From Roseomonas sp. AR75 (lineage in GTDB: Bacteria > Pseudomonadota > Alphaproteobacteria > Acetobacterales > Acetobacteraceae), in assembly GCF_005222815.1 (NCBI RefSeq), contig NZ_STGB01000001.1, positions 1,488,001 to 1,552,000 on the forward strand: 64,000 nt of DNA, written 5' to 3'. The notes below the pieces were generated by a model. That model was not told the DNA's origin and did not search any database. It worked only from the letters and a program-made list of their open reading frames with translations. The translations under genes and the position numbers were made by a program. Of the stretch, positions 7,677-17,864 are shown piece by piece (the first letter of the stretch is position 1; every line of letters starts with the position of its first letter).

Positions 7677-8495
7677 TCAACGGTTCCGCCGCAGAAGCTG
7701 CAGCGTCAAGTCCACCACCACGGTCGTTATGGCCGCGAGGATCATCACCTGGAACACCGTGGCGAAGACCCAGAGCCCGATCGGGAAGGTCGAGACCCCC
7801 GCCGGGATCGCCATCCAGCCCAGCGGCAGCAGCAGGTAGCCATAGGCATGCGGCACCTCCTCGGCGATCTGGTGCGTGCCTTCCCAGATCATCTGCGCCG
7901 CGACGTAGAGGATCAGCAGCAGGCCGACCCAGGCGATCCAGCGATGCTTGTCCAGCAGCTTGGCGATGAAGGTCGCCGCAACGCCCATCAGCACCACCGA
8001 GAAGGCGAGGCCGATGATCATGATGTAGGGATGGTCCTTCGCCGCGCCGGCCACCGCGAGCACGTTGTCGAGGCTCATCGAGACGTCGGCGACCAGGATC
8101 TGCGTGATGGCCTGGCGCAATGTCTTGCGCGGTGCCTGCGGCGACGCGCCGTCCAGCGCGGCGACCCCATCGGCATGTTCCGTCTCGTCCGGATGGTTGT
8201 GCGATCCGCCGTCGCGCAGCTCTCGGTACATCTTCCAGCAGACCCAGAGCAGCAGGATGCCGCCCGCGAGCACGATGCCGACGACGGAGAGCAGCTGCAC
8301 CGTGATCGAGGCGAAGCCGATGCGCATCACCGTCGCCGCGACGATGCCCCAGAAGATCGCCTTGCGGCGCTGATCCGCCGGCAGGCCGGCCGCGGCCATG
8401 CCGACGACCACCGCGTTGTCGCCAGCCAGCACGATGTCGATGAACAACACCGTGACGAGCGCCTCGAGCTGAGGGCCAAATGAAGAAAAATCCAT
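7677..8495 (-). CDS. TerC family integral membrane protein
   Basis: A 272-residue TerC-type (YjbE-like) membrane protein. Family members have been linked to tellurite resistance, metal homeostasis and manganese export; here the substrate is unknown. About seven hydrophobic segments are visible. The two acidic family motifs are present: TVLFIDIVLAGDNAVVVGMA near the N-terminus and LVADVSMSLDNVLAVAGAA in the second half. A His/Asp-rich cytoplasmic loop (GGSHNHPDETEHADG) sits between them and may bind metal. ATG 8495 starts MDFSSFGPQLEA, matching the usual TerC beginning; a longer frame from 8561 is less likely. I looked for a yybP-ykoY manganese riboswitch upstream but could not recognise one. 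Confidence 0.85.
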   Translation of the reverse strand: MDFSSFGPQLEALVTVLFIDIVLAGDNAVVVGMAAAGLPADQRRKAIFWGIVAATVMRIGFASITVQLLSVVGIVLAGGILLLWVCWKMYRELRDGGSHNHPDETEHADGVAALDGASPQAPRKTLRQAITQILVADVSMSLDNVLAVAGAAKDHPYIMIIGLAFSVVLMGVAATFIAKLLDKHRWIAWVGLLLILYVAAQMIWEGTHQIAEEVPHAYGYLLLPLGWMAIPAGVSTFPIGLWVFATVFQVMILAAITTVVVDLTLQLLRRNR

Positions 8496-8531
8496 GTTTT
8501 CGCAGCCTGATCCCCGGACCTTACAGGGCGG

Positions 8532-8561
8532 ACATGAGTCGCCAACGCGCGGGCTTGTCAA
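8532..8561 (-). promoter_or_regulatory. Possible promoter for the TerC-family gene
   Basis: On the minus strand a perfect TTGACA (8561-8556) is followed after 18 bases by TCATGT (8537-8532), a weak -10. It lies about 40 bases before the ATG. The -35 is good and the -10 poor, so confidence is low. Confidence 0.3.
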
Positions 8562-8628
8562 CTGCCGCCCGGCCGCGCGAAGACGCGCCCGCGCCCGCTC
8601 CGGCGCCCCCCACCAACGGACCGCAAGA

Positions 8629-9966
<1,338 letters not shown>

Positions 9967-10055
9967 CCGGGATGTGGCAGGAATCGCGCGGCGAATGCCG
10001 CGCTCCCGCCACAGCCGCTGCGTATCTCCTGCACATGACGAGGAGAGCGCAACGC

Positions 10056-10394
10056 ATGTCGAACCCGGTCCCGTTGCTGCCGCTTGCCCTCGCCGGCGCG
10101 CTGGTGCTGGGCCCGGCGGACCCCGCCTCCGCCGCACCGGCCAAGGCGGATGGATGGCAGGATGCCTCGGTGCAGCTCGTGGATGGCCGGGACCGCGGGC
10201 GCGGCCGCGGGTACGGCCATGGCCGTAGCTGGGGGCCGCCGCCGCGGGCGTACTATCCGCCGCCGCGCGTCTACTACCCGCCTCCGCGCTACTACGCGCC
10301 GCCGCCGCCGGTGGTGTACTACCCGCCGCCGCCGCGCTACTACTATCCGCCGCCGCCCCCGCCGCCAGGCGTCGGCCTCTACTTCCGCTTCTGA
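10056..10394 (+). CDS. Secreted Tyr/Pro-rich protein
   Basis: A 112-residue low-complexity protein. A signal peptide (MSNPVPLLPLALAGALVLG...PASAAPA) is followed by a Gly/Arg stretch (DRGRGRGYGHGR) and repeated YYPPP(R) units to the end, closing with VGLYFRF. Such proteins are usually envelope or surface associated; no enzymatic function is evident. AGGAG at 10041-10045 supports ATG 10056. It resembles the product of 37344-37739 in composition and layout. Confidence 0.6.
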   Translation: MSNPVPLLPLALAGALVLGPADPASAAPAKADGWQDASVQLVDGRDRGRGRGYGHGRSWGPPPRAYYPPPRVYYPPPRYYAPPPPVVYYPPPPRYYYPPPPPPPGVGLYFRF

Positions 10395-10401
10395 CGCGGC
10401 G

Positions 10402-11571
10402 TCACGCCGGCCAGCGCCGCACCGCGACGCTGGCCGCGCGGATGCGGTCCCAGTCATAGGTCACGCCGAGGCCCGGGCCGGAGGGCACCGGGAAGCAGCC
10501 ATCGGCGCCAATCGCGTCGATCTCCTCGCTGTAGTCGCAGGCGAAGACCGGCGGGATGGGATTGCGCCGCCCCGGCGCGAGAAGCGACAGCTCGTAGAAG
10601 TTCGTGTTGCGGATCGCTGCCATGCAGTGGCGCTGCGCCGGCCCGGCGCCGTGCAGTTCCACGTCGATGCCGAAGGCCTCGGCGAGATGCGCGGTCTTCA
10701 TGGTGCCGGTGATGCCGCCATCGTATTCCGGATCGGCGCGCAGGAAGTCGGTCGCACCCTCCTGCACCCAGGCAACCTTCGCTTCCAGCGTGCGCACATG
10801 CTCCGTCAGCAGCAGGGGCGTACGCAGCTTCTCCCGCAGGCGCCGATGCGCCGTCGGCGCGGTGCCCATGTCGGCGAAGGGATCCTCGTACCAGAAGCAG
10901 CGCGCGTCATCGCAGGCGTGGCCCAGATGCAGCGCGTCGGCCCAGCTCGCCAGCGTGCAGGCGGGATCGATCATGAGCGCCATCGAATCGCCGATCGCGC
11001 GCCGAACATGCAGCAGGTTCGCCGCCTCCTCGCGCGGATCGCCCTCGCCCCAGCCATGGATCTTGAAGCCGGGATAGCCGAGGTCGCGGCACTGCTGCGC
11101 GAAGGCCGCGAAGGCCTCCTTCGAGGACAGCACGCCCACGCGATCCGCATGAGTGGTGCTGGCATAGGTCGGCAGCCTCTCGCGGTAGCCGCCGAGCATC
11201 CGCGCGATGGACTGGCCGCTCGCCTTCCCCGCCAGGTCCCACAGGCAGACATCGATGGCGGAGAGACCGATCGCGCCGAGATGGCGCTGCGACCAGCGCA
11301 GCGCGTGCCAGATGCCCTCCCGCGCGAAGGCATCGCGCCCGATCAGCCGCGGCGCCAGCGCCGCCACCTGCGGCACGATAGCTGGGTTCTTCCCGCTGTG
11401 CCCCGGCACGTATTCGCCGCGATGCCCGTCCGCCGTCTCGATGACGATGCAGAAGGCCGGCACGGTCTGCTGCCCGGTCGGATGCGGGCAGAGCGCGCCG
11501 TGATGATCGCGCCCGAAGCCCTCCACGACATAAGTGAACTCGTGCAATTCAACGCGGGAGATGCGGCTCAT
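10402..11571 (-). CDS. Enolase-superfamily enzyme (mandelate racemase/muconate lactonizing type)
   Basis: A 389-residue member of the MR/MLE group, which abstracts a proton alpha to a carboxylate; many are sugar-acid dehydratases or racemases. The barrel contains a K-x-H catalytic pair (Lys170-Ile-His172 in GFKIHGWG) and metal ligands Asp202 in LMIDPAC, Glu in FWYEDPF and Glu in LLLTEHV. A later Asp in RADPEYDGGITGT and a His in VELHGAGPAQRH could form the Asp-His dyad of the mandelate racemase subgroup. The substrate cannot be named. Its start overlaps the stop of the upstream binding-protein gene by 4 bases (ATGA), so the two are translationally coupled. A GntR-type regulator is divergent upstream. 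Confidence 0.85.
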   Translation of the reverse strand: MSRISRVELHEFTYVVEGFGRDHHGALCPHPTGQQTVPAFCIVIETADGHRGEYVPGHSGKNPAIVPQVAALAPRLIGRDAFAREGIWHALRWSQRHLGAIGLSAIDVCLWDLAGKASGQSIARMLGGYRERLPTYASTTHADRVGVLSSKEAFAAFAQQCRDLGYPGFKIHGWGEGDPREEAANLLHVRRAIGDSMALMIDPACTLASWADALHLGHACDDARCFWYEDPFADMGTAPTAHRRLREKLRTPLLLTEHVRTLEAKVAWVQEGATDFLRADPEYDGGITGTMKTAHLAEAFGIDVELHGAGPAQRHCMAAIRNTNFYELSLLAPGRRNPIPPVFACDYSEEIDAIGADGCFPVPSGPGLGVTYDWDRIRAASVAVRRWPA

Positions 11572-12542
11572 TCCGCGCGGATTCCCGCCTCGCGGATCAC
11601 CTGGCCCCAGCGCGCGAATTCGGCGCGCTGGAAGGCGCCGAATTCCGCCGGCGTGTTGCCCACGGGATTGGCGCCGAGCTCGCGGATGCGCGCCGCCACC
11701 TCCGGCCGGCGGATCGCGGCACCCGCGGCCTCGCCGAGCTTCGCGACGATCGCGGGATCGGTGCCCGCCGCAACGAACAGCCCGTACCAGGTGAGCGAGG
11801 TCGCGCCCGGCAGGCCGAGCTCCGCCATGGTCGGCACGTCCGGCAGCAGGTGGCTGCGCTGCTCCGAGGTGACGGCCAGCGCGCGCAGCTTGCCCTCCCG
11901 CACCATCGGCAGCAGCGCCAGCGGGTCGCCGAAGGTCAGGTTCACGCGATTCGCCAGCAGGTCCGGCAGCACCTGCGCGAAGCCGCGGGTGTAGTTCACG
12001 ATCTCGAACCGCACGCCGGCGGCGCGCTCGAACAGCACGGCCGAGAGATGCTGCGAGGATCCCATGCCGCCGGTCGCCGCGATGATCCGGCCCGGCGAGG
12101 CCGCCGCCATCGTGCGCAGCGCCGCGACGCTATCGATGCCGGTGTCCGGATTCACCACCAGAAGCTGCGGCACGGTCGCGATCAGCGTGATCGGCGCGAA
12201 ATCCGTCACCGCGTCATAGGGCGTGCGCGGATAGATGTGCGGGTTGGTGCCGTGTGTGGAGAAGGTGCCGGTCAGGATCATCCCGCCATCCTTCGGCCCC
12301 TTCGCCACCATCTCCGCGGCGATGCCGCCATTCGCGCCGGTGCGGTTCTCCGCGACAAAGGGCTGGCCGAGCGCCGCGCCGAGCTGCTCGGCCATCAGGC
12401 GGGAGAGGATGTCGGTCGCCGCGCCGGGGGCGAAGGGGATGACCACGCGCACCGGGCGCGTCGGATAGCCCTGCGCGCGGGCCATGCCCGGCAGCGCGGC
12501 GCCGAGCGCGAGCCCGGCCGCCAGATGGCGTCGCGTGATCAT
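11568..12542 (-). CDS. Tripartite tricarboxylate transporter (Bug) substrate-binding protein
   Basis: A 324-residue periplasmic binding protein of the TctC/Bug family. It has a twin-arginine-like or Sec signal (MITRRHLAAGLALGAALPGMARAQ) followed by the family start YPTRPVRVVIPFAPGAATDILSR and the hallmark GKLRALAVTSEQRSHLLPDVPTMAELG-type segment. Bug proteins bind carboxylates, and many lack a linked TctAB permease, as here. The gene directly precedes the enolase-superfamily enzyme, so the ligand is likely that enzyme's substrate. ATG 12542 is chosen because the signal peptide begins there. Confidence 0.87.
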   Translation of the reverse strand: MITRRHLAAGLALGAALPGMARAQGYPTRPVRVVIPFAPGAATDILSRLMAEQLGAALGQPFVAENRTGANGGIAAEMVAKGPKDGGMILTGTFSTHGTNPHIYPRTPYDAVTDFAPITLIATVPQLLVVNPDTGIDSVAALRTMAAASPGRIIAATGGMGSSQHLSAVLFERAAGVRFEIVNYTRGFAQVLPDLLANRVNLTFGDPLALLPMVREGKLRALAVTSEQRSHLLPDVPTMAELGLPGATSLTWYGLFVAAGTDPAIVAKLGEAAGAAIRRPEVAARIRELGANPVGNTPAEFGAFQRAEFARWGQVIREAGIRAE

Positions 12543-12597
12543 GGAGACACGTCCCTTCCCTCGGCGCCGCCTTGGCTGGCGGCCTCGTGCGATCATG

Positions 12598-12660
12598 CTG
12601 TCAGACAGCTTGGCAGGCAAGCTGCTTCACAAGCAGGGCTGCGGCGTGCCACAGCTTGCC
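12598..12660. promoter_or_regulatory. Cluster of inverted repeats in the divergent GntR/Bug promoter region
   Basis: Three overlapping palindromes lie between the divergent starts at 12542 and 12662: CTGTC-A-GACAG (12598-12608), AGCTTG-gcagg-CAAGCT (12607-12623) and CTGCTT-cac-AAGCAG (12622-12636). ACAGCTTG at 12606-12613 recurs at 12651-12658. This is what an operator array for a dimeric GntR-family regulator would look like. The exact binding site is not known. Confidence 0.55.
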
Positions 12661-12661
12661 C

Positions 12662-13387
12662 ATGTCACAGACCTTCCCGGCCCAGGCGCCGGTCCGCCGG
12701 CTGCGCCTCTACGAGGAGATCGCCGGCCGCATCGCCGACCACATCCGCGACCGCGACATCCCCGTCGGCGGCCGGCTCCCCGCAGAGAGCGAGATCGCCC
12801 GCAGCCTCGGCGTCAGCCGCCCCGCCGTACGGGAGGCGATCGTGGCGCTGGAGACCGCCGGCATCGTCATCGCCCGCTCCGGCGGCGGCCTGTTTGTGCT
12901 GCGCCGGCCGCGCCGCGGCTCCCCCCTGCCCTGGGCGCGCCGCGGCGACCCCGGCCCCGGCCCGCGCGAGCAGTTGCGTGCCCGCCAGCTCGTCGAGCCG
13001 GAGATCGCCGCCGAGGCCGCCCGCCGCGCCACCCCGGCGAAGATCGCTGCCCTCGACCAGGCCGCGCGGGCCATCGCCGCCGCGGCCGCCGCGGGCCTGC
13101 CTTTCGCCGAGGAGGCGGTGGAGTGGCACATCCAGCTCGCCGAGGCCGCCGGGGTCGGTCCGCTGGCGGCGTTCCTGCCCCGCCTGCTCGACAGCAGCCA
13201 GCACGCGATGTGGCGCCTCATCCGCGCCCGGTCGGAGACCGACGAGCAATGCTCCGCCCGAACCGGCATGCGGGAGAGGCTGGTCGCCGCGCTGCGCGCC
13301 CGCGACGCGGAGGAAGCGCGGCGGCTGATGCGGGCGCATCTCGATGCGGTCGAGGCCGCCGTCTTCGGAGAGCCCGAGGGGCTGTAG
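12662..13387 (+). CDS. GntR-family transcriptional regulator, FadR subfamily
   Basis: A 241-residue regulator. The N-terminal winged helix-turn-helix shows RLYEEIAGRIADHIRD, GGRLPAESEIARSLGVSRPAVREAI and ALETAGIVIARSGGGLFV. The C-terminal helical FCD ligand domain (from about residue 95) includes LRARQLVEPEIAAEAARRA and a late EARRLMRAHLD. FadR-type regulators usually bind small organic acids and repress neighbouring catabolic genes. It is divergent from the Bug binding protein and MR/MLE genes across a palindrome-rich gap, so it probably controls them and itself. ATG 12662 gives the normal N-terminus; the longer frame from 12572 crosses the operator region. Confidence 0.88.
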   Translation: MSQTFPAQAPVRRLRLYEEIAGRIADHIRDRDIPVGGRLPAESEIARSLGVSRPAVREAIVALETAGIVIARSGGGLFVLRRPRRGSPLPWARRGDPGPGPREQLRARQLVEPEIAAEAARRATPAKIAALDQAARAIAAAAAAGLPFAEEAVEWHIQLAEAAGVGPLAAFLPRLLDSSQHAMWRLIRARSETDEQCSARTGMRERLVAALRARDAEEARRLMRAHLDAVEAAVFGEPEGL

Positions 13388-13417
13388 CCGCCGCCTTCCC
13401 CTGGCAGGATCGGCCGC

Positions 13418-14161
13418 GTGTGCACCGTGATCCTGCTGCGCCGGCCCGGCGATGCCTGGCCCCTGATCCTGGCGGCGAACCGCGACGAGCGGCTCGAACG
13501 CGCCTGGGACCCGCCGGCCGCGCATTGGCCGGAGCAGCCGAGCCTGGTCGGCGGGCGCGACCGGACAGGCGGCGGCACCTGGATGGCGATGCGCAATGGC
13601 GTGGTGGCCGCGGTGCTGAACCGGCCTGGCAGCCTGGGACCGGCGCCGGGGAAGCGCTCGCGTGGGGAGTTGCCGCTGATCGCGCTGGAAGGCACCACGG
13701 CCGCCGATGCGGCTGCCGCGATCGCCGCACTGGAAGCCGCCGCGTGGCGCCCCTTCAACATGGTGGTGGCCGATGCGCGGGACGCCTTCTTCCTGCGCGG
13801 CCTGGGCGAGGGAAGGCCGGAGGCGGTGGCCTTGGAGGCGGGCATCAGCATGGTGACCGCGCATGATCCGAACGACCTGACGAGCCCGCGCACCGCCCGC
13901 CACCTGCCACGCTTCCGCGCCGCGCCGGCACCCGATCCCGGGCGCGGCGATTGGGCGGTGTGGGAGGCGCTGCTGGCGGATGACAGCGTCGGCACGGCAG
14001 GCATCGGCGCCGCGCTGAACGTCCCGCCGGTGAACGGCTTCGGCACGGTCTGCTCCAGCCTTGTGGGGATGGACGCGACCGGCGCGGTGCAATGGCGGTT
14101 CTGCCGCGGCCGCCCGGCGCCGGGCGGCTTCCTCCCCTTGCCGTCGGAGCGCACGCCATGA
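13418..14161 (+). CDS. NRDE (TANGO2-like) family protein
   Basis: A 247-residue protein of the NRDE/TANGO2 family, named for the Asn-Arg-Asp-Glu motif seen here in LILAANRDERLERAW. Other family features are the N-terminal CTVILLRRPG, GGRDRTGGGTWMAM and VVAAVLNRPGS. Members are Ntn-hydrolase-like; TANGO2 has been implicated in heme or lipid handling, but the bacterial role is uncertain. The start is GTG at 13418, directly before the conserved Cys2. It is convergent with the RTX gene. Confidence 0.82.
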   Translation: MCTVILLRRPGDAWPLILAANRDERLERAWDPPAAHWPEQPSLVGGRDRTGGGTWMAMRNGVVAAVLNRPGSLGPAPGKRSRGELPLIALEGTTAADAAAAIAALEAAAWRPFNMVVADARDAFFLRGLGEGRPEAVALEAGISMVTAHDPNDLTSPRTARHLPRFRAAPAPDPGRGDWAVWEALLADDSVGTAGIGAALNVPPVNGFGTVCSSLVGMDATGAVQWRFCRGRPAPGGFLPLPSERTP

Positions 14162-14199
14162 CCCGGCGCTCCGGCCACCGTGGCGCGCCCGCGGCCCCG

Positions 14200-17100
14200 T
14201 CAGACCAGCATGATGTCGCCGAGCGAGAGCGCCGGCAGCCCGAGTAGTGCCGCGATGCGCACCGGCGCATCGCCGCCCTGGCCGTCGGCATCGAAGAACA
14301 TCATCCCGGTCGCCGTGTTGTAGATGAATTGCGCCGTGCCGCTCGCCGCGGTGCTCCCGTTCCCGACCCGCGCGACGAACTGCGCCGCCTCCAGATCGCC
14401 AGGCGAGGCAAAACCGAAACCCGCGGCCGAGACGGCGATACGGTCCTCGCCGGGCGTGAAATCCGCGATGCGGTCCGCGCCATCGCCGGGCAGGTCGTAG
14501 CGGAACCAGTCGGCCCCCGCCCCGCCCAGCAGCAGGTCGGCGCCTGCACCGCCCAGCAGCGTGTCCTCGCCGCCGCCGCCGGCGAGCATGTCCGCGCCAT
14601 CGAGGCCTCTGAGCAGGTTCGCCGCGGCATTGCCGTGCAGCGCGTTGCCGCGCGCATCACCGGTGCCGGACAGCGGCATCGTGCCGCCCTGGCGGAGGAT
14701 CTCGACATGCCCGGGCATGATGAGGTCGACGAAGGCCACGACGACGTCGCGCCCCTCGCCCGCCGCCTCGATCACGCGATCGCCGGCGTGATCCACGCGG
14801 TAGCGGTCGTTGCCTGCGCCGCCCTGCGCCGTGTCCGCGCCGGCGCCGCCATTCAGCAGGTCGTTCCCCTCCCCGCCGGAGAGGCTGTCCGTGCCGCCAC
14901 CGCCGCCGAGCAGATCGTCGCCCTCGTCGCCGGACAGCGTGTCGCTGCCGCCGAGTCCGATCAGCGTGTCGGCGCCGCCAAGTCCGACCAGCGTGTCGGC
15001 CGCCGCCGTGCCGGTCAGCAGGTTGTCCGCCTCGTTGCCGATGGAGCCGCCGGTCGAATCCTCGATGAGGATGGTCAGGGAGCCCAGGCTCCCATCGAGC
15101 GTCGCCACGGAAATCACGTCGTACAGCGCCTCGCCCGGCGCCAGCGCCTGCACGGCGGGGTTGGTCTCATCCAGCAGATAGGTCCAGAAGCCGGACTTCG
15201 CGCTGACCAGGCTGAAGGTGCCATAGGTCGTGGCGACGCCCGTCTGTAGCACGAAGCGCGCCTCGGGCGGCGGGTCGCCGCCGTCGGTGTCGGGATCGGC
15301 GATCTGCAGGAAGCCGCCGGCCGCCGGCTGCACGCCCTCCCGCACCACGGCAATCCGGTCGCTGGTGATCGTCGCTGCGTCGTTGGCGCCGGTGACGACG
15401 ACCTGCAAGGCCTGCCCGACCGATCCGCCGCGCCCGTCCAGGATGTCGTAGGTGATGTCGAAGATGCGGCCACCGCGCGCGGGAATGCCCTGGAAGATCG
15501 CGGCGCTGCGGTCCAGCGTCAGAGTCGTGCCGCTGACGGTGAGCCCCTCGCCCAGCCCACGCACATGCGCGACGGAGAGCGCGTCCCCGTCGGCATCGGC
15601 CGCGCCGGCGAGCAGGTCGATGACCTCCACGCCGGTGTCCTCGAAGGCGGCATAGCGCCGCGTGCCCGCGACGGTCGGCGCGGCGTTGGGCGTGGGCGAG
15701 ACCGCGTCGAGGATATCCTGGCGGTCGAGCAGCGTGCCGCCGATGTCGAGGACCTCGATCCCCTTCGCGCCCCCCAGGAAATGGTCCCGCAGCGTGACGG
15801 TCTCGGCACCGACCGCAAGGCGCAGATCGTCGCCGACGCGCGAGAGCGCCACGCCCGCCGGCGTCACGCCGGCGAGCTGCAGCGTGTCGGTCTCCGCCGA
15901 TACGGCGAAGAAGCTGGAGCGCGCCGGCCCGTCCTCGATGATCAGGTCGTCGCCGTCGCCCGGCGCCCAGACATAGAGGTCGGCGCCGCCCCGTCCCATG
16001 AGCGTGTCGGCGCCGCCGCCGCCGGACAGGGTGTCGGCATCGCGACCGCCGGTCACCTCGCTGGCCTGCGCGTCTCCGCGGAACTCGAAGGGAAGGCCGC
16101 CAGCGACGAAGTTCTCCTGGAGACGCCGCAACTCGAAACGCTCGAAGCCGGTGAAGACGGCGCCCGCCAGTGCGCCGGCGTTGTTCGCCTGGTCCGTCAG
16201 GTCCAGCACGGTGATTGCGCGCGGCGTGATGACCAGCAGGTCGCTGCCCGCCCCGCCTTCCGCCGTGACCGGATCGGTGATGGCGTTGGCTCGCATCCAG
16301 AGCGTGTCGTCGCCGCCGCCCATGTCGATGTCGAGCGCGCCTGCACCGACCTGAAGCTGTTGCGGCGCGTCGTCGCCCCGGAACACCAGGCCGCCGAAGC
16401 TGTTGCCGAAGTCGCTGCCAACGGCGAAGACCTCGAAGTTCAGGAAGCGGCTGTCGCGGAACATGCCGGCGTTGTTCGCCTGGTCCAGCAGGTCGAGCAC
16501 GTTGCCGTCCCGGTCATACTGGAACAGCAGCGCGTCCAGGCCGGCGCCGCCGTCGATGGTCGCGCCGGCGAGGGACGGGATGACATCGGCGAGCGAGTAG
16601 AAGCCAACGATGTCGTCGCCGCCGCGCGCGTCGATCACCACGCCCGCCGTCTCGCTGCGCGCATCGCCGATGATGTTCGACCCGTCCGTGCCGAGCACCG
16701 TGTCGCCCGGCTCCAGGCCGAACACGTTCTCGACGCTGGTGAGCGTCAGGGTACCGCCATAGGGGTTGGCGCCGGTGCCCGCGGCAAGGTCCACGAACAG
16801 CGGCTGCACCCGCGGGCTGGCGCCGGCGAAGCCGAATTCGGGCGCGAAGGAGAGCCCGTCGCGCCCTTCCCCGCCATCGTAGACGAGGTCGCCCGGGTCG
16901 AACTTGACCAGCATGTTCGGACCGTCGCCGAAGGTCACGGTGTCGTTGCCGGAGCCCGCCACCGCGGCGTCGAAGGGGCCATCGCCCTCGATCAGCGTGT
17001 CGCCGGTGGCCAGCCTGGCGAACATGGCGTAGCGCAGGCCGGCCTCGTTGCTCGCCATCGCGGCGAAGAAGGCCACCGCGTCCACGGGCGTCAGGTCGTA

Positions 17101-17520
17101 GCTGGCCGAGAGCAGGCGCCCGAATTCGTCGCGGAGGACAAGCGCGGTGACCTGCCCGCCAGTGACCGTCAGGTTGCCCGGGCTGCCGGCGGCGGTCAGG
17201 CCCGGCCCGAAGGCCTCGAACCAGACCGTATTGTTGCCGATGCGTCCCTGAAGGCCGTTGTTGCCCTGGATGGCCGCGCGCAGCTTGTCGATGTCTTCGA
17301 TGGGCCAGAAGAGCGCGATCATGGGCGAGATGGCCGCGCTCACCACCACGCCGACATTGATGCTGGTGTCGGAGGCCTTCTCCTCTTCCGTGGAGAGCTC
17401 AAGCAGCCGCTTCTCCAACTCGGGATCCGGCTGAGGCCGGAGCTTGTCCATCGCCTCCTGCAACGCCGCGAGCTCGGCCAGCGACACCGCGGGGATATCG
17501 ACCAAGACCTGCGTCCCCAT
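14200..17520 (-). CDS. RTX calcium-binding repeat protein, likely type I secreted
   Basis: A 1,106-residue acidic, Gly/Asp-rich protein. Order: a short non-RTX N-terminus; a beta-rich region with two copies of a DLLDQANNAG / DLTDQANNAG module (about residues 340 and 440); a first RTX block (SGGGGADTLMGRGGADLY, about 493-520); a cadherin/tandem-95-like part (about 617-700); a VCBS-like repeat (about 710-820); two RTX blocks (about 830-905 and 950-1000) of GGxGxDxLxGG nonapeptides that bind calcium; and a C-terminal secretion-type end (FIYNTATGMMFFDADGQGG...LSLGDIMLV). There is no Sec signal, as expected for type I export, but no ABC exporter is encoded here. ATG 17520 has AAGGAG just upstream. 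The function may be adhesive. Confidence 0.85.
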   Translation of the reverse strand: MGTQVLVDIPAVSLAELAALQEAMDKLRPQPDPELEKRLLELSTEEEKASDTSINVGVVVSAAISPMIALFWPIEDIDKLRAAIQGNNGLQGRIGNNTVWFEAFGPGLTAAGSPGNLTVTGGQVTALVLRDEFGRLLSASYDLTPVDAVAFFAAMASNEAGLRYAMFARLATGDTLIEGDGPFDAAVAGSGNDTVTFGDGPNMLVKFDPGDLVYDGGEGRDGLSFAPEFGFAGASPRVQPLFVDLAAGTGANPYGGTLTLTSVENVFGLEPGDTVLGTDGSNIIGDARSETAGVVIDARGGDDIVGFYSLADVIPSLAGATIDGGAGLDALLFQYDRDGNVLDLLDQANNAGMFRDSRFLNFEVFAVGSDFGNSFGGLVFRGDDAPQQLQVGAGALDIDMGGGDDTLWMRANAITDPVTAEGGAGSDLLVITPRAITVLDLTDQANNAGALAGAVFTGFERFELRRLQENFVAGGLPFEFRGDAQASEVTGGRDADTLSGGGGADTLMGRGGADLYVWAPGDGDDLIIEDGPARSSFFAVSAETDTLQLAGVTPAGVALSRVGDDLRLAVGAETVTLRDHFLGGAKGIEVLDIGGTLLDRQDILDAVSPTPNAAPTVAGTRRYAAFEDTGVEVIDLLAGAADADGDALSVAHVRGLGEGLTVSGTTLTLDRSAAIFQGIPARGGRIFDITYDILDGRGGSVGQALQVVVTGANDAATITSDRIAVVREGVQPAAGGFLQIADPDTDGGDPPPEARFVLQTGVATTYGTFSLVSAKSGFWTYLLDETNPAVQALAPGEALYDVISVATLDGSLGSLTILIEDSTGGSIGNEADNLLTGTAAADTLVGLGGADTLIGLGGSDTLSGDEGDDLLGGGGGTDSLSGGEGNDLLNGGAGADTAQGGAGNDRYRVDHAGDRVIEAAGEGRDVVVAFVDLIMPGHVEILRQGGTMPLSGTGDARGNALHGNAAANLLRGLDGADMLAGGGGEDTLLGGAGADLLLGGAGADWFRYDLPGDGADRIADFTPGEDRIAVSAAGFGFASPGDLEAAQFVARVGNGSTAASGTAQFIYNTATGMMFFDADGQGGDAPVRIAALLGLPALSLGDIMLV

Positions 17521-17864
17521 GGCGCTTCTCCTTCCCCCGCATCCGTTGGGTGAGCCCGGCACGAGGCGGGCCCGCCCGTCCGTCGCCGGCAGGCAAGATT
17601 AGCTGCAAACGGAGGCGTTCGTTGCAAGACTCGGCCATTGGCGCGGCGCGGCCCCCGGTTTCGTATTCAACCTGGGAATGACATGCCTCCGCCGGCCGCC
17701 GCGCGGCCTGCATGCCCCCTGCCCGCGGCCGGCGTGGCGGCGCCCGGCGGGGCCTGCTATACGCCAGCCCGGCCTGCCGGGGCGCCCACGCCCCGCGGCC
17801 TCGTGCGCCCGCCCGGACGGCTCCGGGGCCCGGGCGCGCGGCAGAGACAGGAGTTCCCCCCGCC
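17521..17864. other. Divergent intergenic region between the RTX gene and purC
   Basis: This 344-base gap holds the divergent start regions. The RTX-side Shine-Dalgarno (GGGGGAAGGAG on the minus strand) and a candidate minus-strand promoter at 17598-17627 lie within it. The purC side has AGGAG at 17849-17853; no convincing -35/-10 pair for purC is visible. Open frames crossing it are Arg/Pro-rich and look non-coding. Confidence 0.5.
17598..17627 (-). promoter_or_regulatory. Candidate promoter of the RTX gene
   Basis: Minus strand: TTGCAA (17627-17622), 18-base spacer, GCTAAT (17603-17598). It lies in a locally AT-richer patch about 80 bases before the ATG. Confidence 0.4.

Noticed and set aside
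8496..8628. yybP-ykoY manganese riboswitch upstream of the TerC-family gene
   Set aside because: I could not find the conserved internal loops; the gap is short.
15565..17553. 662-residue open frame opposite the smaller RTX gene
   Set aside because: Antisense shadow of the RTX gene; no domain and atypical composition.
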